From assembly GCA_003249955.1 (NCBI GenBank), contig QKHS01000004.1, positions 34,100-98,099 of the forward strand: a stretch of 64,000 bases of DNA. Direction: 5' to 3'. Below are positions 35,194 to 45,756 of the stretch, piece by piece; position 1 is the stretch's first letter, and the number at the start of each line of letters is the position of its first letter. The notes beneath the pieces are model-generated. The model searched no databases. It was not told where the DNA came from and saw only the letters and a program-made list of their open reading frames with translations. The stretch is from Bacteroidales bacterium (lineage in GTDB: Bacteria; Bacteroidota; Bacteroidia; Bacteroidales; ML635J-15). Position numbers and translations under genes: made by a program.

Positions 35194-36768
35194 TTACATT
35201 AATACAAAACCTCCGGATGTTACCAGAATGTTTTTACCGGCCAGATCCTCATCTTCAAATTGTCCGGTAGCATCTTCAATATCAATCAGTGGAGACATTT
35301 TCTGATCAATGTATAATTTTGCCCCTACCGGAATAAATACTGATATCTTTACTTCCTGGTCTCTCCATTTTGGTGCGTTTATCTGAAAATAAGGACTTAA
35401 ATAAACCATCCCGGTGTCATTAGTGTAGGAGTAATTTATTTGTTTTATATTTTCTTTTGCCTGAAGGGTATTCGATCCTCTTGAGTAATATTTAATTTCC
35501 ATTCCGGCAACAGTATCTTCGGAAGGATAGAAGTTTATTTTTGGGAATGACTGGAGTTTTTTGCCGTCAGCCATTATAAAATGAGAATTAATAAAAATGT
35601 GAAGGTCATTAAAATCATCTATATCTTCCTCCTTTGGAAGAGTGAAGTCATTATATTCCGGGCTGAGTTTAAAAGAATATGTGTTTGTTGAATCCGGAAC
35701 TATAATTTCTTTCTTAAGTTTTGTGTCCAGAGACCGGAATTGGGTACCTATGTTTATTGTTGCGGCGGCTGAAAGTATTATTGCCAATACCCAGACGGAG
35801 AAAGTTCCTATACTCAGATATTTATTTACTTTAACATCAAACAAAAGCAATACCCCCCAATTAATAATTGCTATTACCGGAATAATAAACACAATCAGGA
35901 GACATATGCTTAAGAACCATGCTCCGGTTGAATTTGTTACATATCCGAGTAATCCCGGAAGCCATATCATACTTATAAAATCATTGGTGTAAACAAGATT
36001 GTCTTTTCCGACACTTATCAGAGCAATTGTAAGTGCTGTTATTATTGAAGCCCCGATAATAAGAAAGAAAATACCAAGCAATTTTCCGAAAACTCTTCCA
36101 AGAACAGAAATTACTGTCATAAATGCCTGTCCTATATTTATAAATATGTCAGAAACTTTTTTAGTGTCCATTTTTCTGAAGTTCTTTTTCACATCTTCAA
36201 ATTCCTGCTTTACGGTTTTTTCAATATTGGACAGGTTTATTTTATCTCCTTTCATTTCCAGCTTCTGGGCTGTGGTTTTTGCTTCGGGTACTGCGATCCA
36301 GAGTATAAGGTAGGCTATAATGCTTACTTGTCCGAAGAAAAGGAAAATCAGGAAAATTATGCGCCATGTGGTTGTACTTATTCCTGTAAACTCTGCAAGA
36401 CCGCTACAAACACCGCCTATTATATTGTTTTCGGGATCACGGAATAATTTTTTTGATTTTCTTTTTGATTTTTCATTACCGGATTTTACATTTTCTTCTT
36501 CCTCATCTCCGGTTATATCTTCAACATTTCCCAATATCTGGATTACTTCTTCGACATCCTGAATATTAATAACCTGTTTATTGTTATTAATTTTCATGTT
36601 GAAAATTTCGGCAATTCTGGACTCTATATCTTTTACAATTTCACCTCCTTCTTCTAATTTGGCAAAATGTGCTTCGAGTTTGCCCAGATAAAGGTGCAAA
36701 ACATTGTAGGCATCTTCATCAATGACAAACATAAATGAGTTAAGATTGATACTTACGGTCTTTTTCAT
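35194..36768 (-). CDS. PspC domain-containing membrane protein
   Basis: A 524-residue protein. N-terminal cytoplasmic part (about 1-95) is Asp/Glu-rich with a repeated VEEVIQILGN-type helix. A PspC domain follows (about 105-165: KLFRDPENNIIGGVCSGLAEFTGI then WRIIFLIFLFFGQVSIIAYLILWIAVPE). Three more membrane spans (about 215-345) lead to a C-terminal soluble, beta-rich domain. Probably a cell-envelope stress protein. The PadR regulator gene is 10 bp upstream on the same strand, the common PadR-PspC pair. Confidence 0.88.
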   Translation of the reverse strand: MKKTVSINLNSFMFVIDEDAYNVLHLYLGKLEAHFAKLEEGGEIVKDIESRIAEIFNMKINNNKQVINIQDVEEVIQILGNVEDITGDEEEENVKSGNEKSKRKSKKLFRDPENNIIGGVCSGLAEFTGISTTTWRIIFLIFLFFGQVSIIAYLILWIAVPEAKTTAQKLEMKGDKINLSNIEKTVKQEFEDVKKNFRKMDTKKVSDIFINIGQAFMTVISVLGRVFGKLLGIFFLIIGASIITALTIALISVGKDNLVYTNDFISMIWLPGLLGYVTNSTGAWFLSICLLIVFIIPVIAIINWGVLLLFDVKVNKYLSIGTFSVWVLAIILSAAATINIGTQFRSLDTKLKKEIIVPDSTNTYSFKLSPEYNDFTLPKEEDIDDFNDLHIFINSHFIMADGKKLQSFPKINFYPSEDTVAGMEIKYYSRGSNTLQAKENIKQINYSYTNDTGMVYLSPYFQINAPKWRDQEVKISVFIPVGAKLYIDQKMSPLIDIEDATGQFEDEDLAGKNILVTSGGFVLM

Positions 36769-36778
36769 AACTATGGTT

Positions 36779-37105
36779 TTATTTATTTTTTAATGTGTTT
36801 ATTGAATCTACCAGATCTGTCCACGATTTATCAAGTTCTGTCAGTAAAGACTCGCCCTTTTCTGTCAAACTGTAATATTTACGAGGCGGTCCCTGTGTGC
36901 TTTCTTCCCATCTGTAATTTAGTAACTCCATGTTTTTAAGTCTGGTCAGAAGGGGATAAAGTGTTCCTTCAACAACTATCATCTCTGCCGATTTTAGTTT
37001 TTCAAGAATATCAGTAGAATAACAATCCTTGTTTTTTAATATCAGCAAAGTACAATACTCCAGAACTCCTTTTCGCATTTGTGCTTTGTTATTATTAATA
37101 TCCAT
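36779..37105 (-). CDS. PadR family transcriptional regulator
   Basis: I choose the ATG at 37103-37105 (MDINNNKAQMRKGVLEYC), as the upstream extension of 36 hydrophobic codons does not fit and the promoter -7 element lies inside it. About 108 residues: a winged helix (LLILKNKDCYSTDILEKLK and VVEGTLYPLLTRLKNMELLNYRWEES) with the PadR signature GTLYPLL and GPPRKYYSLTEKG. It represses its own operon in known cases. Directly followed by the PspC gene, so autoregulation of the pair is likely. Confidence 0.9.
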   Translation of the reverse strand: MDINNNKAQMRKGVLEYCTLLILKNKDCYSTDILEKLKSAEMIVVEGTLYPLLTRLKNMELLNYRWEESTQGPPRKYYSLTEKGESLLTELDKSWTDLVDSINTLKNK

Positions 37106-37131
37106 AATCAAATTTTTAGTAATTGATAATG

Positions 37132-37139
37132 CAAAGATA
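37132..37139 (-). promoter_or_regulatory. Promoter -7 element of the padR-pspC operon
   Basis: Reads TATCTTTG on the minus strand (TAnnTTTG), 26 nt upstream of the padR start. Confidence 0.65.
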
Positions 37140-37154
37140 TGTAATAAAATTAGA

Positions 37155-37171
37155 ACTATGCAATACATAGT
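37155..37171 (-). promoter_or_regulatory. Candidate PadR operator
   Basis: ACTATG-CAATA-CATAGT is a perfect 6+6 palindrome with 5-bp spacer. It occupies the place where the -33 box should lie, 15 bp upstream of the -7 element, consistent with autorepression. Confidence 0.6.
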
Positions 37172-37334
37172 ACTAAAAATTATTAAAAAAATGTTAAAAG
37201 GAATTAATACCAATCACTCTGGTTAAGCTTTCTTATAAAAATATTGTAGCTATTTTGGTCTCACTTATAACCTTGTAAGCGTTGAAGAGTAAGGTAAACA
37301 GCAAGCAGTATGTCGTAATTTCTGACAAATTTTT

Positions 37335-37367
37335 CGATTACTGGCGTACAGATTACCGATTACGAAA
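37335..37367. repeat. GTAATC-phrase repeat, partial copy B
   Basis: CGATTACTGGCGTACAG then ATTACCGATTACGAA matches the right arm of copy A (17004-17032); no clear left arm is found nearby. It sits in the 226-bp gap between the padR promoter region and the end of uvrA, which otherwise holds no gene. Confidence 0.65.
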
Positions 37368-37439
37368 ACTGTGTCCTTATTCAGACATAGTATCTAAATA
37401 ATTGCAAAATATTGGAATATAAATAGTTCTGTTTCCTTG

Positions 37440-40265
37440 CTATAGTTCTTTTTTAAGATATTCCCCGGTATAAGAATTTTTATTTTTCACAATATCTTCA
37501 GGTGTTCCTGCGGCAACAACGGTTCCGCCTCTTTCTCCACCTTCAGGCCCCATATCAATAATCCAGTCGGCAGATTTGATTATGTCGAGATTATGTTCGA
37601 TAATAATCATGCTGTTACCTTTGTCAATGAGTGAGTTTATAACACCCAGCAACACTTTTATATCTTCGAAATGTAATCCTGTTGTAGGTTCGTCGAGAAT
37701 GTATAATGTATTGCCGGTGTCACGTTTCATAAGTTCGGTAGCAAGTTTTACTCTTTGAGCTTCGCCGCCCGAAAGGGTAGTGGAAGCCTGTCCGAGTGAG
37801 ACATAACCGAGTCCTACCTGTTGCAGAACAAGAAGTTTTTTATATAACTGCGGAATGTTCTCGAAAAACTCCACAGAAGCGTTAATTGTCATTGCAAGTA
37901 CGTCTGCAATTGACTTTCCTTTGAATTTTACTTCCAGTGTTTCACGGTTGTATCTTTTCCCGCCACAGGTTTCGCAAGGAACATACACGTCCGGCAGAAA
38001 ATTCATTTCGATGGTTCTCACTCCGGCTCCTTTACATGTTTCGCAACGGCCTCCTGTTACATTAAAAGAAAATCGCCCCGATTTGTAACCTCTTATTTTA
38101 GCTTCGGGAAGAGAAGCAAACAAATCGCGGATATCTGTAAATATTCCGGTGTAAGTTGCAGGGTTCGACCTTGGAGTTTTCCCGATAGGAGATTGATTTA
38201 CTTCTATGTATTTATCAATATTTTCGATTCCTTCTATTCTGTCGTGATCGAGAGGAAAAGCATTGGAATTGTAAAAATGCCGTCCTAATGCGGGAACCAG
38301 AGTTTCGTTTAGCAAACTCGATTTTCCGCTACCTGATACTCCCGTCATGCAAACCATTACACCTGTCGGAATTTCTACATTTATATTTTTGAGATTGTTT
38401 CCTCTTGCCCCGATGATTTTTAAGGAGTTATCGCTTATTTTTCGTCTGTTTACAGGAACCTCTATTTCCCTTTTCCCGTTGATATACTGAGACGTTACAG
38501 AATCGGAGTTAAGCATTTCGTCAGGAGATCCTGCAAAAACGACTTTGCCACCTTTTCGTCCGGCTCCGGGGCCTATGTCTGCTACATAATCTGCATGAAG
38601 AATCATGTCTTTATCGTGTTCCACAACAATTACAGAATTGCCACGGTCGCGAAGCTCTTTAAGAGAGTTAATAAGTTTGCTGTTATCTCTCTGATGTAGC
38701 CCGATACTTGGTTCATCAAGTATATAAAGTACGTTTACAAGCCGTGATCCTATTTGAGTTGCAAGTCTTATACGTTGTGATTCGCCTCCCGAAAGACTCT
38801 TTGCAGAACGGTTTAGCGACAGGTAATCGAGTCCTACATCAAGCAGGAAACCTAATCTGCTCCGGACTTCTTTTATAATTTCGGATGCTATTTTTTGTTC
38901 GCGTGGTTCCAGTTTATCAAGTGCAGTATCTAAAAAATCATTAAGTGAACGTATGTCCATTGCCGAAAGCTCAGCAATATTCTTTTCTGCAAACCTGAAA
39001 TTAAGTGATTCCTGTTGCAGCCGTGTTCCGTTACATTTTGGACAGGTTATAAATTTATTGAATCTGAATGAAGATTTATTTGAGTACGGATCTTTTTCTT
39101 CTTCATCCTGCTTTGCTTTTATCTGGTTTACAATTCCTTCGAAACTTACCGCGTAATTTGATGTCTCTCCCAGTGGAGTATTTTTAAGTCTCAGACTTTC
39201 GGGGTATCCGAATAATATAGCATCCAGACATTCTTCCGACAGATCTTTTATGGGAGTCTTCAGTGAAAAATCCATCTTATCTGCCAACGCTTCCAGAATC
39301 CAGAACTGAAGTGCGTTTTTATATTTGCCTACAGAATTTATTCCTCCGTCGTAAATGGATATTGAATCGTCAGGAATTATTTTTGTGAGATCAATATCTG
39401 CAATTACACCAAGTCCGTTGCATTTAGGGCATGCTCCCTGAGGTGAGTTAAATGAAAAGCTATGCGGAGCCGGTTCTTTGTACGAAATTCCGGTTGTCGG
39501 ACACATCAGAAAACGACTGAAAAAACGTGGCTTTTCGTTATCCTTTTCCAGAAGCATGATAATGCCTTTTCCAAAGTTCATTGCAAGATCGAGAGATTTC
39601 CTCAGTCTTGTCTTATCACTTTCTTTTACAAGTAATTTGTCAACTACCAACTCTACAAAGTGAGTTTTATAACGGTCTAATTTAAGATTATAACTTATCT
39701 CGATTATTTCGCCGTCAACTCTGGCATTGATAAATCCTTTTTTCCGGAGATTCTCAAAAAGCTCTTTGTAATGTCCTTTACGCCCGTCAACAAGGGGAGC
39801 CAGGATATAAACCGGTTTACCTTCGAATTCATTGCAGATAATATCAATAATCTGATCATCGCTGTACTTAACCATTTTTTCTCCTGTAACATGAGAGTAT
39901 GCAGTAGAAGCTCTGGCATAAAGCAAACGCAGGTAATCATATATCTCGGTTATTGTTCCTACTGTAGAACGTGGATTTTTTACAGTGGTTTTTTGTTCAA
40001 TTGCAATAACCGGACTTAATCCCGAAATCATGTCAACATCCGGCCTTTCCATATTACCTATAAAATGGCGGGCATAAGCCGAGAATGTTTCCATATACCG
40101 CCTTTGGCCTTCGGCATAAATAGTGTCAAAAGCCAGTGATGATTTTCCGCTACCACTCAAGCCGGTAACAACACTCAGTTTGTATTGCGGGATATCAATA
40201 TCCAGATTCTTTAAATTATGTACGCGCGCACCTCTTACCGAGATTAACCCATCTTTCTTTGTCAT
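37440..40265 (-). CDS. uvrA: Excinuclease ABC subunit UvrA
   Basis: A 941-residue protein of normal UvrA length with two ABC ATPase halves. The first Walker A is [14 protein letters not shown] and the signature [12 protein letters not shown]; the second Walker A is [14 protein letters not shown] and signature [12 protein letters not shown]. Zinc modules are seen at [18 protein letters not shown] and the pair CETCKGAG...[10 protein letters not shown]. It recognises damaged DNA in nucleotide excision repair with UvrB. Start ATG at 40265 gives the standard N-terminus ([21 protein letters not shown]). Confidence 0.97.
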   Translation of the reverse strand: MTKKDGLISVRGARVHNLKNLDIDIPQYKLSVVTGLSGSGKSSLAFDTIYAEGQRRYMETFSAYARHFIGNMERPDVDMISGLSPVIAIEQKTTVKNPRSTVGTITEIYDYLRLLYARASTAYSHVTGEKMVKYSDDQIIDIICNEFEGKPVYILAPLVDGRKGHYKELFENLRKKGFINARVDGEIIEISYNLKLDRYKTHFVELVVDKLLVKESDKTRLRKSLDLAMNFGKGIIMLLEKDNEKPRFFSRFLMCPTTGISYKEPAPHSFSFNSPQGACPKCNGLGVIADIDLTKIIPDDSISIYDGGINSVGKYKNALQFWILEALADKMDFSLKTPIKDLSEECLDAILFGYPESLRLKNTPLGETSNYAVSFEGIVNQIKAKQDEEEKDPYSNKSSFRFNKFITCPKCNGTRLQQESLNFRFAEKNIAELSAMDIRSLNDFLDTALDKLEPREQKIASEIIKEVRSRLGFLLDVGLDYLSLNRSAKSLSGGESQRIRLATQIGSRLVNVLYILDEPSIGLHQRDNSKLINSLKELRDRGNSVIVVEHDKDMILHADYVADIGPGAGRKGGKVVFAGSPDEMLNSDSVTSQYINGKREIEVPVNRRKISDNSLKIIGARGNNLKNINVEIPTGVMVCMTGVSGSGKSSLLNETLVPALGRHFYNSNAFPLDHDRIEGIENIDKYIEVNQSPIGKTPRSNPATYTGIFTDIRDLFASLPEAKIRGYKSGRFSFNVTGGRCETCKGAGVRTIEMNFLPDVYVPCETCGGKRYNRETLEVKFKGKSIADVLAMTINASVEFFENIPQLYKKLLVLQQVGLGYVSLGQASTTLSGGEAQRVKLATELMKRDTGNTLYILDEPTTGLHFEDIKVLLGVINSLIDKGNSMIIIEHNLDIIKSADWIIDMGPEGGERGGTVVAAGTPEDIVKNKNSYTGEYLKKEL

Positions 40266-40279
40266 AACAATTTGTCTGT

Positions 40280-41251
40280 TTACTTTTTCTCAGGAATCTC
40301 ACAATTTCTTTCTCCTTTTGCCGGAATCAGAATTTTAAACTCCTTTTTTGTTACATTAACCAAACTGTTTCCTCTTATCCATGGGTTGAAATGTTTTAAC
40401 ATTTTGTAATTTGTACCGTTGTCAAAAGCAAACTGAACAAGGTCGTTAATGCTTGTATCAACAGTGATTTCAATGGTTTTGATTTCTTTATACAGATTAT
40501 CTTCGGGGATATCAAATCCGTAAAGTTCGGGGTTGGACATTATGAGTTTGAGTGCCAGAATTCTGTAAACGTATCTTGCAGTTTCTTCATTAAGACTTAA
40601 ATCCCAATATGTGTTAACTCTTTGAAAATCAATCTCTTTCTTCAATCCGCCCATTCCCATGTTGTATGATGCCGCGGTTAGAGTCCAGTTCCCGAAATAA
40701 CGGTAAGCTTTATTTAGATATTCTGCTGCAGCAATTAATGATTTGTCGGGGTTATATCTTTCGTCAATATCTTTGTTTACAATCATGTTGTATTCACCGG
40801 CAGTAGCTTTCATAAACTGCCAGAATCCTGCTGCTCCTGACGGACTTACTACATTTGCCAGACCGCTTTCTGCAACACAAAGATATTTTATATCGTCGGG
40901 AATATTATATTGCTTTAACATTTTCTCTATCTGAGGGAAATAACGGTTTGCCCTTTTTATGTAAAGTATTGTTGATGAATGTCTGTATGTGTTTGCTATT
41001 AGTTCCAGGTCAAGAGCTTCGTAAACATCAAAATTGTTCAGTGGAACATTTTCTCCGCAAAAACTTAGAGTGTCAGGAACAGCGGGTTGAAAAACTTTGT
41101 AGGGACTAACAACTTCAACATCTTTTTTCCCGGTCTGATCATCGTCGTCGTTTACCCTGTCCGAGAAAATAAACAGATTTGAAAGTAAAAGTCCGACACC
41201 TGTGCCAAGAACTAAAAGAACGGGTATTTTAGCGTATTTATAAAATTTCAT
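40280..41251 (-). CDS. Membrane-anchored lytic transglycosylase
   Basis: A 323-residue protein with one N-terminal membrane anchor (about 8-29). The SLT domain (about 115-230) contains catalytic Glu128 in [22 protein letters not shown] and the GMGGLKKEI and [15 protein letters not shown] helices, as in MltD/SLT family 1. The end ([29 protein letters not shown]) looks like a LysM-type murein-binding module. It cleaves peptidoglycan glycan strands. Its start overlaps the stop of the sugar-phosphate transferase gene by one base, so it belongs to the polysaccharide operon. Confidence 0.88.
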   Translation of the reverse strand: MKFYKYAKIPVLLVLGTGVGLLLSNLFIFSDRVNDDDDQTGKKDVEVVSPYKVFQPAVPDTLSFCGENVPLNNFDVYEALDLELIANTYRHSSTILYIKRANRYFPQIEKMLKQYNIPDDIKYLCVAESGLANVVSPSGAAGFWQFMKATAGEYNMIVNKDIDERYNPDKSLIAAAEYLNKAYRYFGNWTLTAASYNMGMGGLKKEIDFQRVNTYWDLSLNEETARYVYRILALKLIMSNPELYGFDIPEDNLYKEIKTIEITVDTSINDLVQFAFDNGTNYKMLKHFNPWIRGNSLVNVTKKEFKILIPAKGERNCEIPEKK

Positions 41252-42312
41252 TATTTGACTTTTGTAAATTTTGTGTTAAGGTATAAGAACAGAAATGTGA
41301 CTACAGGAAATATAAAATATATCCAAAGATGAGAATAATTAAAATCTGATCCGGTATTTATAAGGTGCAGTGCTAAAATAACTCCTGTAGTATTAATAAG
41401 GAACAGTACTGCAGCTACCCATCTGTTCGATAATCCTAGATAAAACAAATGATGTGTGGTATGGTCCCGCCCGCCTACAAAAGGAGACTGTTTTCTTAAT
41501 AATCTGTTTATTGTTACTGTGGTTGTGTCTGTTAATGGAACTATAAATGCAAGAGCAACAATTAAAGCCTGTTTTGTGTTGAAGCCATACTGAAACTCTG
41601 CTACCGGAACGGAATTCCAGAAAAAAGATATTCCTATCCATGCCAGTATTGCTCCTAAAAACTGAGATCCGTTATCGCCCATGTACATTTTCGATGGATT
41701 CCAGTTATAAAACAAAAAGCTGATAAGGGCAGCCGCAACAGAAAGCATTACAATTAATCCGAAATCTGAAATCCCGGTATCGTTAAATATTGCAAAAAGT
41801 GAAGCTCCTCCAATTATTGAGAAAGATGTTAAACTTGTTACGGCATCCATATTGTCAAGCATATTTATGGAATTCATAATACCTACCACCCAGAAAACAG
41901 TGATTGTATAGTTTATCCATTCAACAGGAGAGATATAAATGTAGATATTGTTAAATATCAGAATAAAAGCGCATAAGAACTGAATTATGAATTTAAAAGA
42001 AGGCGGTGTGTTTATTATATCGTCTGCAAGCCCCATTATGAAGGACAAGGTAACAATAATAAACAGGCATATGTATTCTCTCGAATAAAAGACATCATCT
42101 TTCAGGATAAAAAGAGATACTATCATTATGACGAGAAAAACCGCGTAAAATCCAACCCCGCCAAAAATAGGCTTTGATTGTGTGCTGAACCTTATTGCAG
42201 AATTGTTAGCTTTTTTTACTAAGAATTTTATTGGCCTTTTAATAAAAAAGTTGTTAAGAAAAGTGCTCAATACAAGAGATAAAAAGAATATTATAAATAA
42301 TATGAAATTCAT
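41251..42312 (-). CDS. WecA/MraY-type undecaprenyl-phosphate sugar-1-phosphate transferase
   Basis: A 353-residue protein with about ten membrane helices. Family motifs: FGGVGFYAVF, LADDIINTPPSFKFIIQF (Mg-binding DD), NSINMLDNMDAVTS, YMGDNGSQFLGAILAW and GGRDHTTHHLFYLG. The DNMDA replacing the more usual NxxDG and the HTTHH loop place it with WecA-like enzymes of Bacteroidota. It would load the first sugar phosphate onto undecaprenyl phosphate for exopolysaccharide or O-antigen. It overlaps the upstream kinase gene by 4 bp. Confidence 0.9.
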   Translation of the reverse strand: MNFILFIIFFLSLVLSTFLNNFFIKRPIKFLVKKANNSAIRFSTQSKPIFGGVGFYAVFLVIMIVSLFILKDDVFYSREYICLFIIVTLSFIMGLADDIINTPPSFKFIIQFLCAFILIFNNIYIYISPVEWINYTITVFWVVGIMNSINMLDNMDAVTSLTSFSIIGGASLFAIFNDTGISDFGLIVMLSVAAALISFLFYNWNPSKMYMGDNGSQFLGAILAWIGISFFWNSVPVAEFQYGFNTKQALIVALAFIVPLTDTTTVTINRLLRKQSPFVGGRDHTTHHLFYLGLSNRWVAAVLFLINTTGVILALHLINTGSDFNYSHLWIYFIFPVVTFLFLYLNTKFTKVK

Positions 42313-44774
42313 TTTTTAATTTTTTTTAATTTGTCCGCCACTTTACGGAAAAAGCTTCTTGTATCTTCAACTTCTTCTCCGTAGTAAGAATTATGTATTT
42401 TTGTAAGGTATCCATACCCGTAACCATAAGAATTGTACCCGTATTGATATCCGTAGCCCGTTTTGTATCCGTAACCATATCTGCCGGAACTTCTTTCGAT
42501 AGCGTTAAGGATTATTGACATGTGCTCGAGTTTACTACCGATTACAAATGAGTTTACATTGTCTATAAATGATTTGGGGCTGATGCCGGCTCTCATTACA
42601 TAAACCTGATTGTCTGCCATATTGTATGAAATCAGAGCATCCGTCACTATTCCAATAGGCGGAGTGTCAATGATAAGAATATCGTAGTCCTGTTTAACTT
42701 CATTGATAAAATCTTTAAGATTATCTCCCAGTATTATTTCTGCCGGGTTAGGTGGTAGTGGACCGGATGTAATAAAGTGTAAATTTTCTATTTCACTTTC
42801 ATAAACACATTCCTGATACTTGTGTTTTTTTATCAGAATTGTGCTGACACCTTTAATATTATCAACAGAGAAACATTTGTCCAACCTAGGTTTACGCAGG
42901 TCAAGATCCATAATCATAACTTTTTTACCTGTCATAGCATAAATGGCGGCAATATTTAGCCCTACAAATGTCTTCCCTTCTCCTGCAATAGTTGAAGATA
43001 TTGTTATTACTCTGCATGTGTGGTCTATAGGGTAAAACTCAAGATTAGTGCGGATATTTCTGAAAGCTTCAGCCATCATGGATTTAGGGCGTTGGTGAAC
43101 AACAACCTGCGAAACATCCATATCAATTTTTGCAGTAGGCACTCCGCCTATTACAGGGATTTCGGTGTATTCGGAAATGTCTCCGGTAGATAAAATTTTA
43201 TTGTATAAGAGATATTTTAACAGTATAAGCAAAATGGATATTACAAATGCAATTATTAAAACCATCAGAATAACTTTGCTCAGGATAGGATAATCGGGAA
43301 CCTGAGGGACAGACGCTTTTTCCAGAATAAGATTATCACTTACATAACCTGCCTGGGAAATCATTGTCTCCGCTTTTGATTTTATCAGTTGAGAATAAAA
43401 TTCTTCGTTAATAGAGTAAAGACGCAACAACTTTGCATATTCAATTTCATCATAAGCAGAATCAACAAAAACCTGGTTTTCCATTTCGCGGACTTTTTTA
43501 TTGTATTCTGTTTTTTCAGATTTTAACCGTTCAATGGTAGAGTTTACAAAATCAATAATTGTTGATTTTTTGGATTTTATCTGTTCGTCTAAGGTTGTTA
43601 TTTTATGATTGTTGGCAGTAACATCAAAAAGCAATATTTCGCGTTTGTTCATCAATTCCTGCAGCGAGTTTATCAATCCGCTCATAAAAACTTCTGATTG
43701 TTGTCCTGATAACATTGCCAGAATTTCATAAGTCTTAAGTTCCGGTTCCCGTTTTATCTTTTCAGCAACTTTCTCCAATGTCATAATCTCAAAATCTATA
43801 TTGAGAGACTTGTTTTCAAGTTCTGTCATTTTTGACGTGTAAAGGCTCGATTTATTAAACAGGATGCTTTCGTTTGTCGTTTTTATATTATTCTGAGTCC
43901 GGAAATCGTGTAAATCTTTTTCAGTAGAATTTAGTTGTGTAAATACATTTTCCATTTGTTGGTCAATGTACTTAATTATATTGGTTGCACTTTCTTTCTT
44001 TTTGTTTTCGTCAAATTCTATAAATTTCTCGGCAATAGTATTGGTTATTTCAGCGGACTTGCGGGCATTGAAATCATTGTAGGTAATAAGAATTGTTCCG
44101 GCGGTTTCATTTAAAATCTGTATGTCCAGATTTTGACTTATGTTGTTTAAAATTGTTTTTGAATTATTAATAGTGAAGAAGTATAGAGATTTGTTGTCAG
44201 GAGACAATTCCAGTTCCATATCTTTTTTTGACGGGAAATGAACAAATACTTCCATGCCGGATACAGACTGCCATTCTTCGGGGCTTATCATGTATTCGTA
44301 AGTAGTACCTGCTGACTCGTAATAGAGATGACATTTATAATCAACAAATTCGCAAAAGATTTTCTGATCAAGTATAATTGTGTTGTTGATTCTGTATCTT
44401 ATTTCGAACGGAGTGTTTCCGTAAAGCTCTGTAGATAAGAATGTTCCCTGCCGAAAATAACTTATGTCAAGAGGTAAAGCAGCAACTACTGTTTTCAGAA
44501 ATTCATTCGATCTTAGCAATTCGATAACCGGTGCAAGATCAGTTTCCATAATACCCGAGTTAATTCCTAAGATCTGATTTGTTTTGTTTTCGTTTTTTAT
44601 CTGTAAAACGGTAGTTGTCTTAAAAACAGGTCGGGTATAGCGAAAATAAGCATAGCCGGAAACAATGGAAATGACAAAAATTATCAATACCAGCCAGAAA
44701 TTCTTTTTGAAAATAGTAAAGAATGTTCTTGGATCAAATTTTTGATTAAAAAGAGGTATTTTGACTTGTTCCAT
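42309..44774 (-). CDS. Polysaccharide co-polymerase / tyrosine autokinase (Wzc type)
   Basis: An 821-residue protein: membrane helix near 30-50, Wzz-like periplasmic domain with long coiled coils (about 250-480), second helix near 500-525, then a cytoplasmic BY-kinase with Walker A STIAGEGKTFVGLN, Walker A' VMIMDLDLRKPR and Walker B ILIIDTPPIGIVTDA. The C-terminal tail (about residues 768-805) is packed with Tyr-Gly repeats (YGYGYKTGYGYQYGYN and on), the tyrosine cluster that is autophosphorylated. It controls chain length and export with the Wza-type protein. It shares a 6-bp gap with the export gene upstream. Confidence 0.93.
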   Translation of the reverse strand: MEQVKIPLFNQKFDPRTFFTIFKKNFWLVLIIFVISIVSGYAYFRYTRPVFKTTTVLQIKNENKTNQILGINSGIMETDLAPVIELLRSNEFLKTVVAALPLDISYFRQGTFLSTELYGNTPFEIRYRINNTIILDQKIFCEFVDYKCHLYYESAGTTYEYMISPEEWQSVSGMEVFVHFPSKKDMELELSPDNKSLYFFTINNSKTILNNISQNLDIQILNETAGTILITYNDFNARKSAEITNTIAEKFIEFDENKKKESATNIIKYIDQQMENVFTQLNSTEKDLHDFRTQNNIKTTNESILFNKSSLYTSKMTELENKSLNIDFEIMTLEKVAEKIKREPELKTYEILAMLSGQQSEVFMSGLINSLQELMNKREILLFDVTANNHKITTLDEQIKSKKSTIIDFVNSTIERLKSEKTEYNKKVREMENQVFVDSAYDEIEYAKLLRLYSINEEFYSQLIKSKAETMISQAGYVSDNLILEKASVPQVPDYPILSKVILMVLIIAFVISILLILLKYLLYNKILSTGDISEYTEIPVIGGVPTAKIDMDVSQVVVHQRPKSMMAEAFRNIRTNLEFYPIDHTCRVITISSTIAGEGKTFVGLNIAAIYAMTGKKVMIMDLDLRKPRLDKCFSVDNIKGVSTILIKKHKYQECVYESEIENLHFITSGPLPPNPAEIILGDNLKDFINEVKQDYDILIIDTPPIGIVTDALISYNMADNQVYVMRAGISPKSFIDNVNSFVIGSKLEHMSIILNAIERSSGRYGYGYKTGYGYQYGYNSYGYGYGYLTKIHNSYYGEEVEDTRSFFRKVADKLKKIKK

Positions 44775-44780
44775 CTTCGG

Positions 44781-45563
44781 TTAATTTGCGTTAAGTTTAA
44801 AGAATACACCGTAAACAGTTACAAGTGTAGTTACTAATGTGAGATAAGGACTTGCCTCCTTGAGAACCCTTAGAACATACTGAGGTTTGCTGTCAATATA
44901 AATAATATCATTCGCTTCCAGGTATATGTTCGAGTTTTTCAGGTCCGTAAGATTTGAGATATTCCAATAATAAACTTCAGGATTTTTTGTTAAATCACCT
45001 CTGATAAGTTTTATTTTATAAGAGCGGCTGATATCAGAAACTCCACCTACTTCTGCAATTGCTTCTATTAATGTCAGGTTTTCGCCCGGCATTTCTACAA
45101 TTTTAGCCTGAGTGCCACTGTTCATAAAAATCATTACTTTTCGGTTTGTTACTTCAATAAGTACAAAAGGATTAACAAAATATTCGCTGTATAACTCTTC
45201 CAGATTTTTTTCAGCCTCACGTACTGTTTTGCCGCTAATAGGAATTCTCCCTAAAATAGGAACTTTTACCATACCGTCAAATTCGACAGAAAATTCAAAA
45301 CCTTTTTGATTTCTTTGGTAATCAGCCGTACCGGATTGGTTTGATATCCCGGCACTAAAAAAAGACTCTCCTATATTACTCACAACCCTGAGTGAAATTC
45401 TGTCGTATGGTTTTATTACATATTCCGTTTTTGACGGCTCAAACGAAGAAACAGGATAAGTCTCATCTGTCTGTAACATCTCGGATGGCCTTAATGTGCG
45501 GCATGAGTTTGCAGCTAATAAAACTGTTAAAAATATAAGAATTGCCAGTATTTTAATTTTCAT
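44781..45563 (-). CDS. Polysaccharide export outer-membrane protein (Wza type)
   Basis: A 260-residue lipoprotein (LAANSC, Cys21) with a Poly_export domain (PYDRISLRVVSNIG, GMVKVPILGRIPISGKTVREAEKNLEELYSEYFVNPFVLIEV read as consecutive segments) and an SLBB domain (NLTLIEAIAEVGGVSDISRSYKIKLIRG). A C-terminal hydrophobic helix ends it. It forms the outer-membrane channel for exopolysaccharide. It is the first gene of the operon wza-wzc-wecA-type-transglycosylase, which has its own promoter. Confidence 0.9.
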   Translation of the reverse strand: MKIKILAILIFLTVLLAANSCRTLRPSEMLQTDETYPVSSFEPSKTEYVIKPYDRISLRVVSNIGESFFSAGISNQSGTADYQRNQKGFEFSVEFDGMVKVPILGRIPISGKTVREAEKNLEELYSEYFVNPFVLIEVTNRKVMIFMNSGTQAKIVEMPGENLTLIEAIAEVGGVSDISRSYKIKLIRGDLTKNPEVYYWNISNLTDLKNSNIYLEANDIIYIDSKPQYVLRVLKEASPYLTLVTTLVTVYGVFFKLNAN

Positions 45564-45584
45564 GTTGTTGCATATTACAAACTA

Positions 45585-45592
45585 CAAAAATA
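45585..45592 (-). promoter_or_regulatory. Promoter -7 element of the polysaccharide export operon
   Basis: Reads TATTTTTG on the minus strand, an exact TAnnTTTG match, 21 nt before the export-protein start. Confidence 0.6.
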
Positions 45593-45756
45593 AAAAAATT
45601 ATTCCTTTCTGTTGAATAATGCCTGTAATTATTATTCATTACCGGATATTATGAGAAAACAGAGGTGTCTGACATTGAATCCTTAATTATGTTTTACAGT
45701 TTTATCCGGCTGTTTTTCTGCTCCATTTTTGCCAATAAACGCTATTGAAACAGAGT

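Noticed and set aside
42420..42500. Sequencing error or low-complexity artefact in the Tyr-rich tail of the Wzc-type kinase
   Set aside because: Tyr-rich C-termini are a standard feature of BY-kinases.
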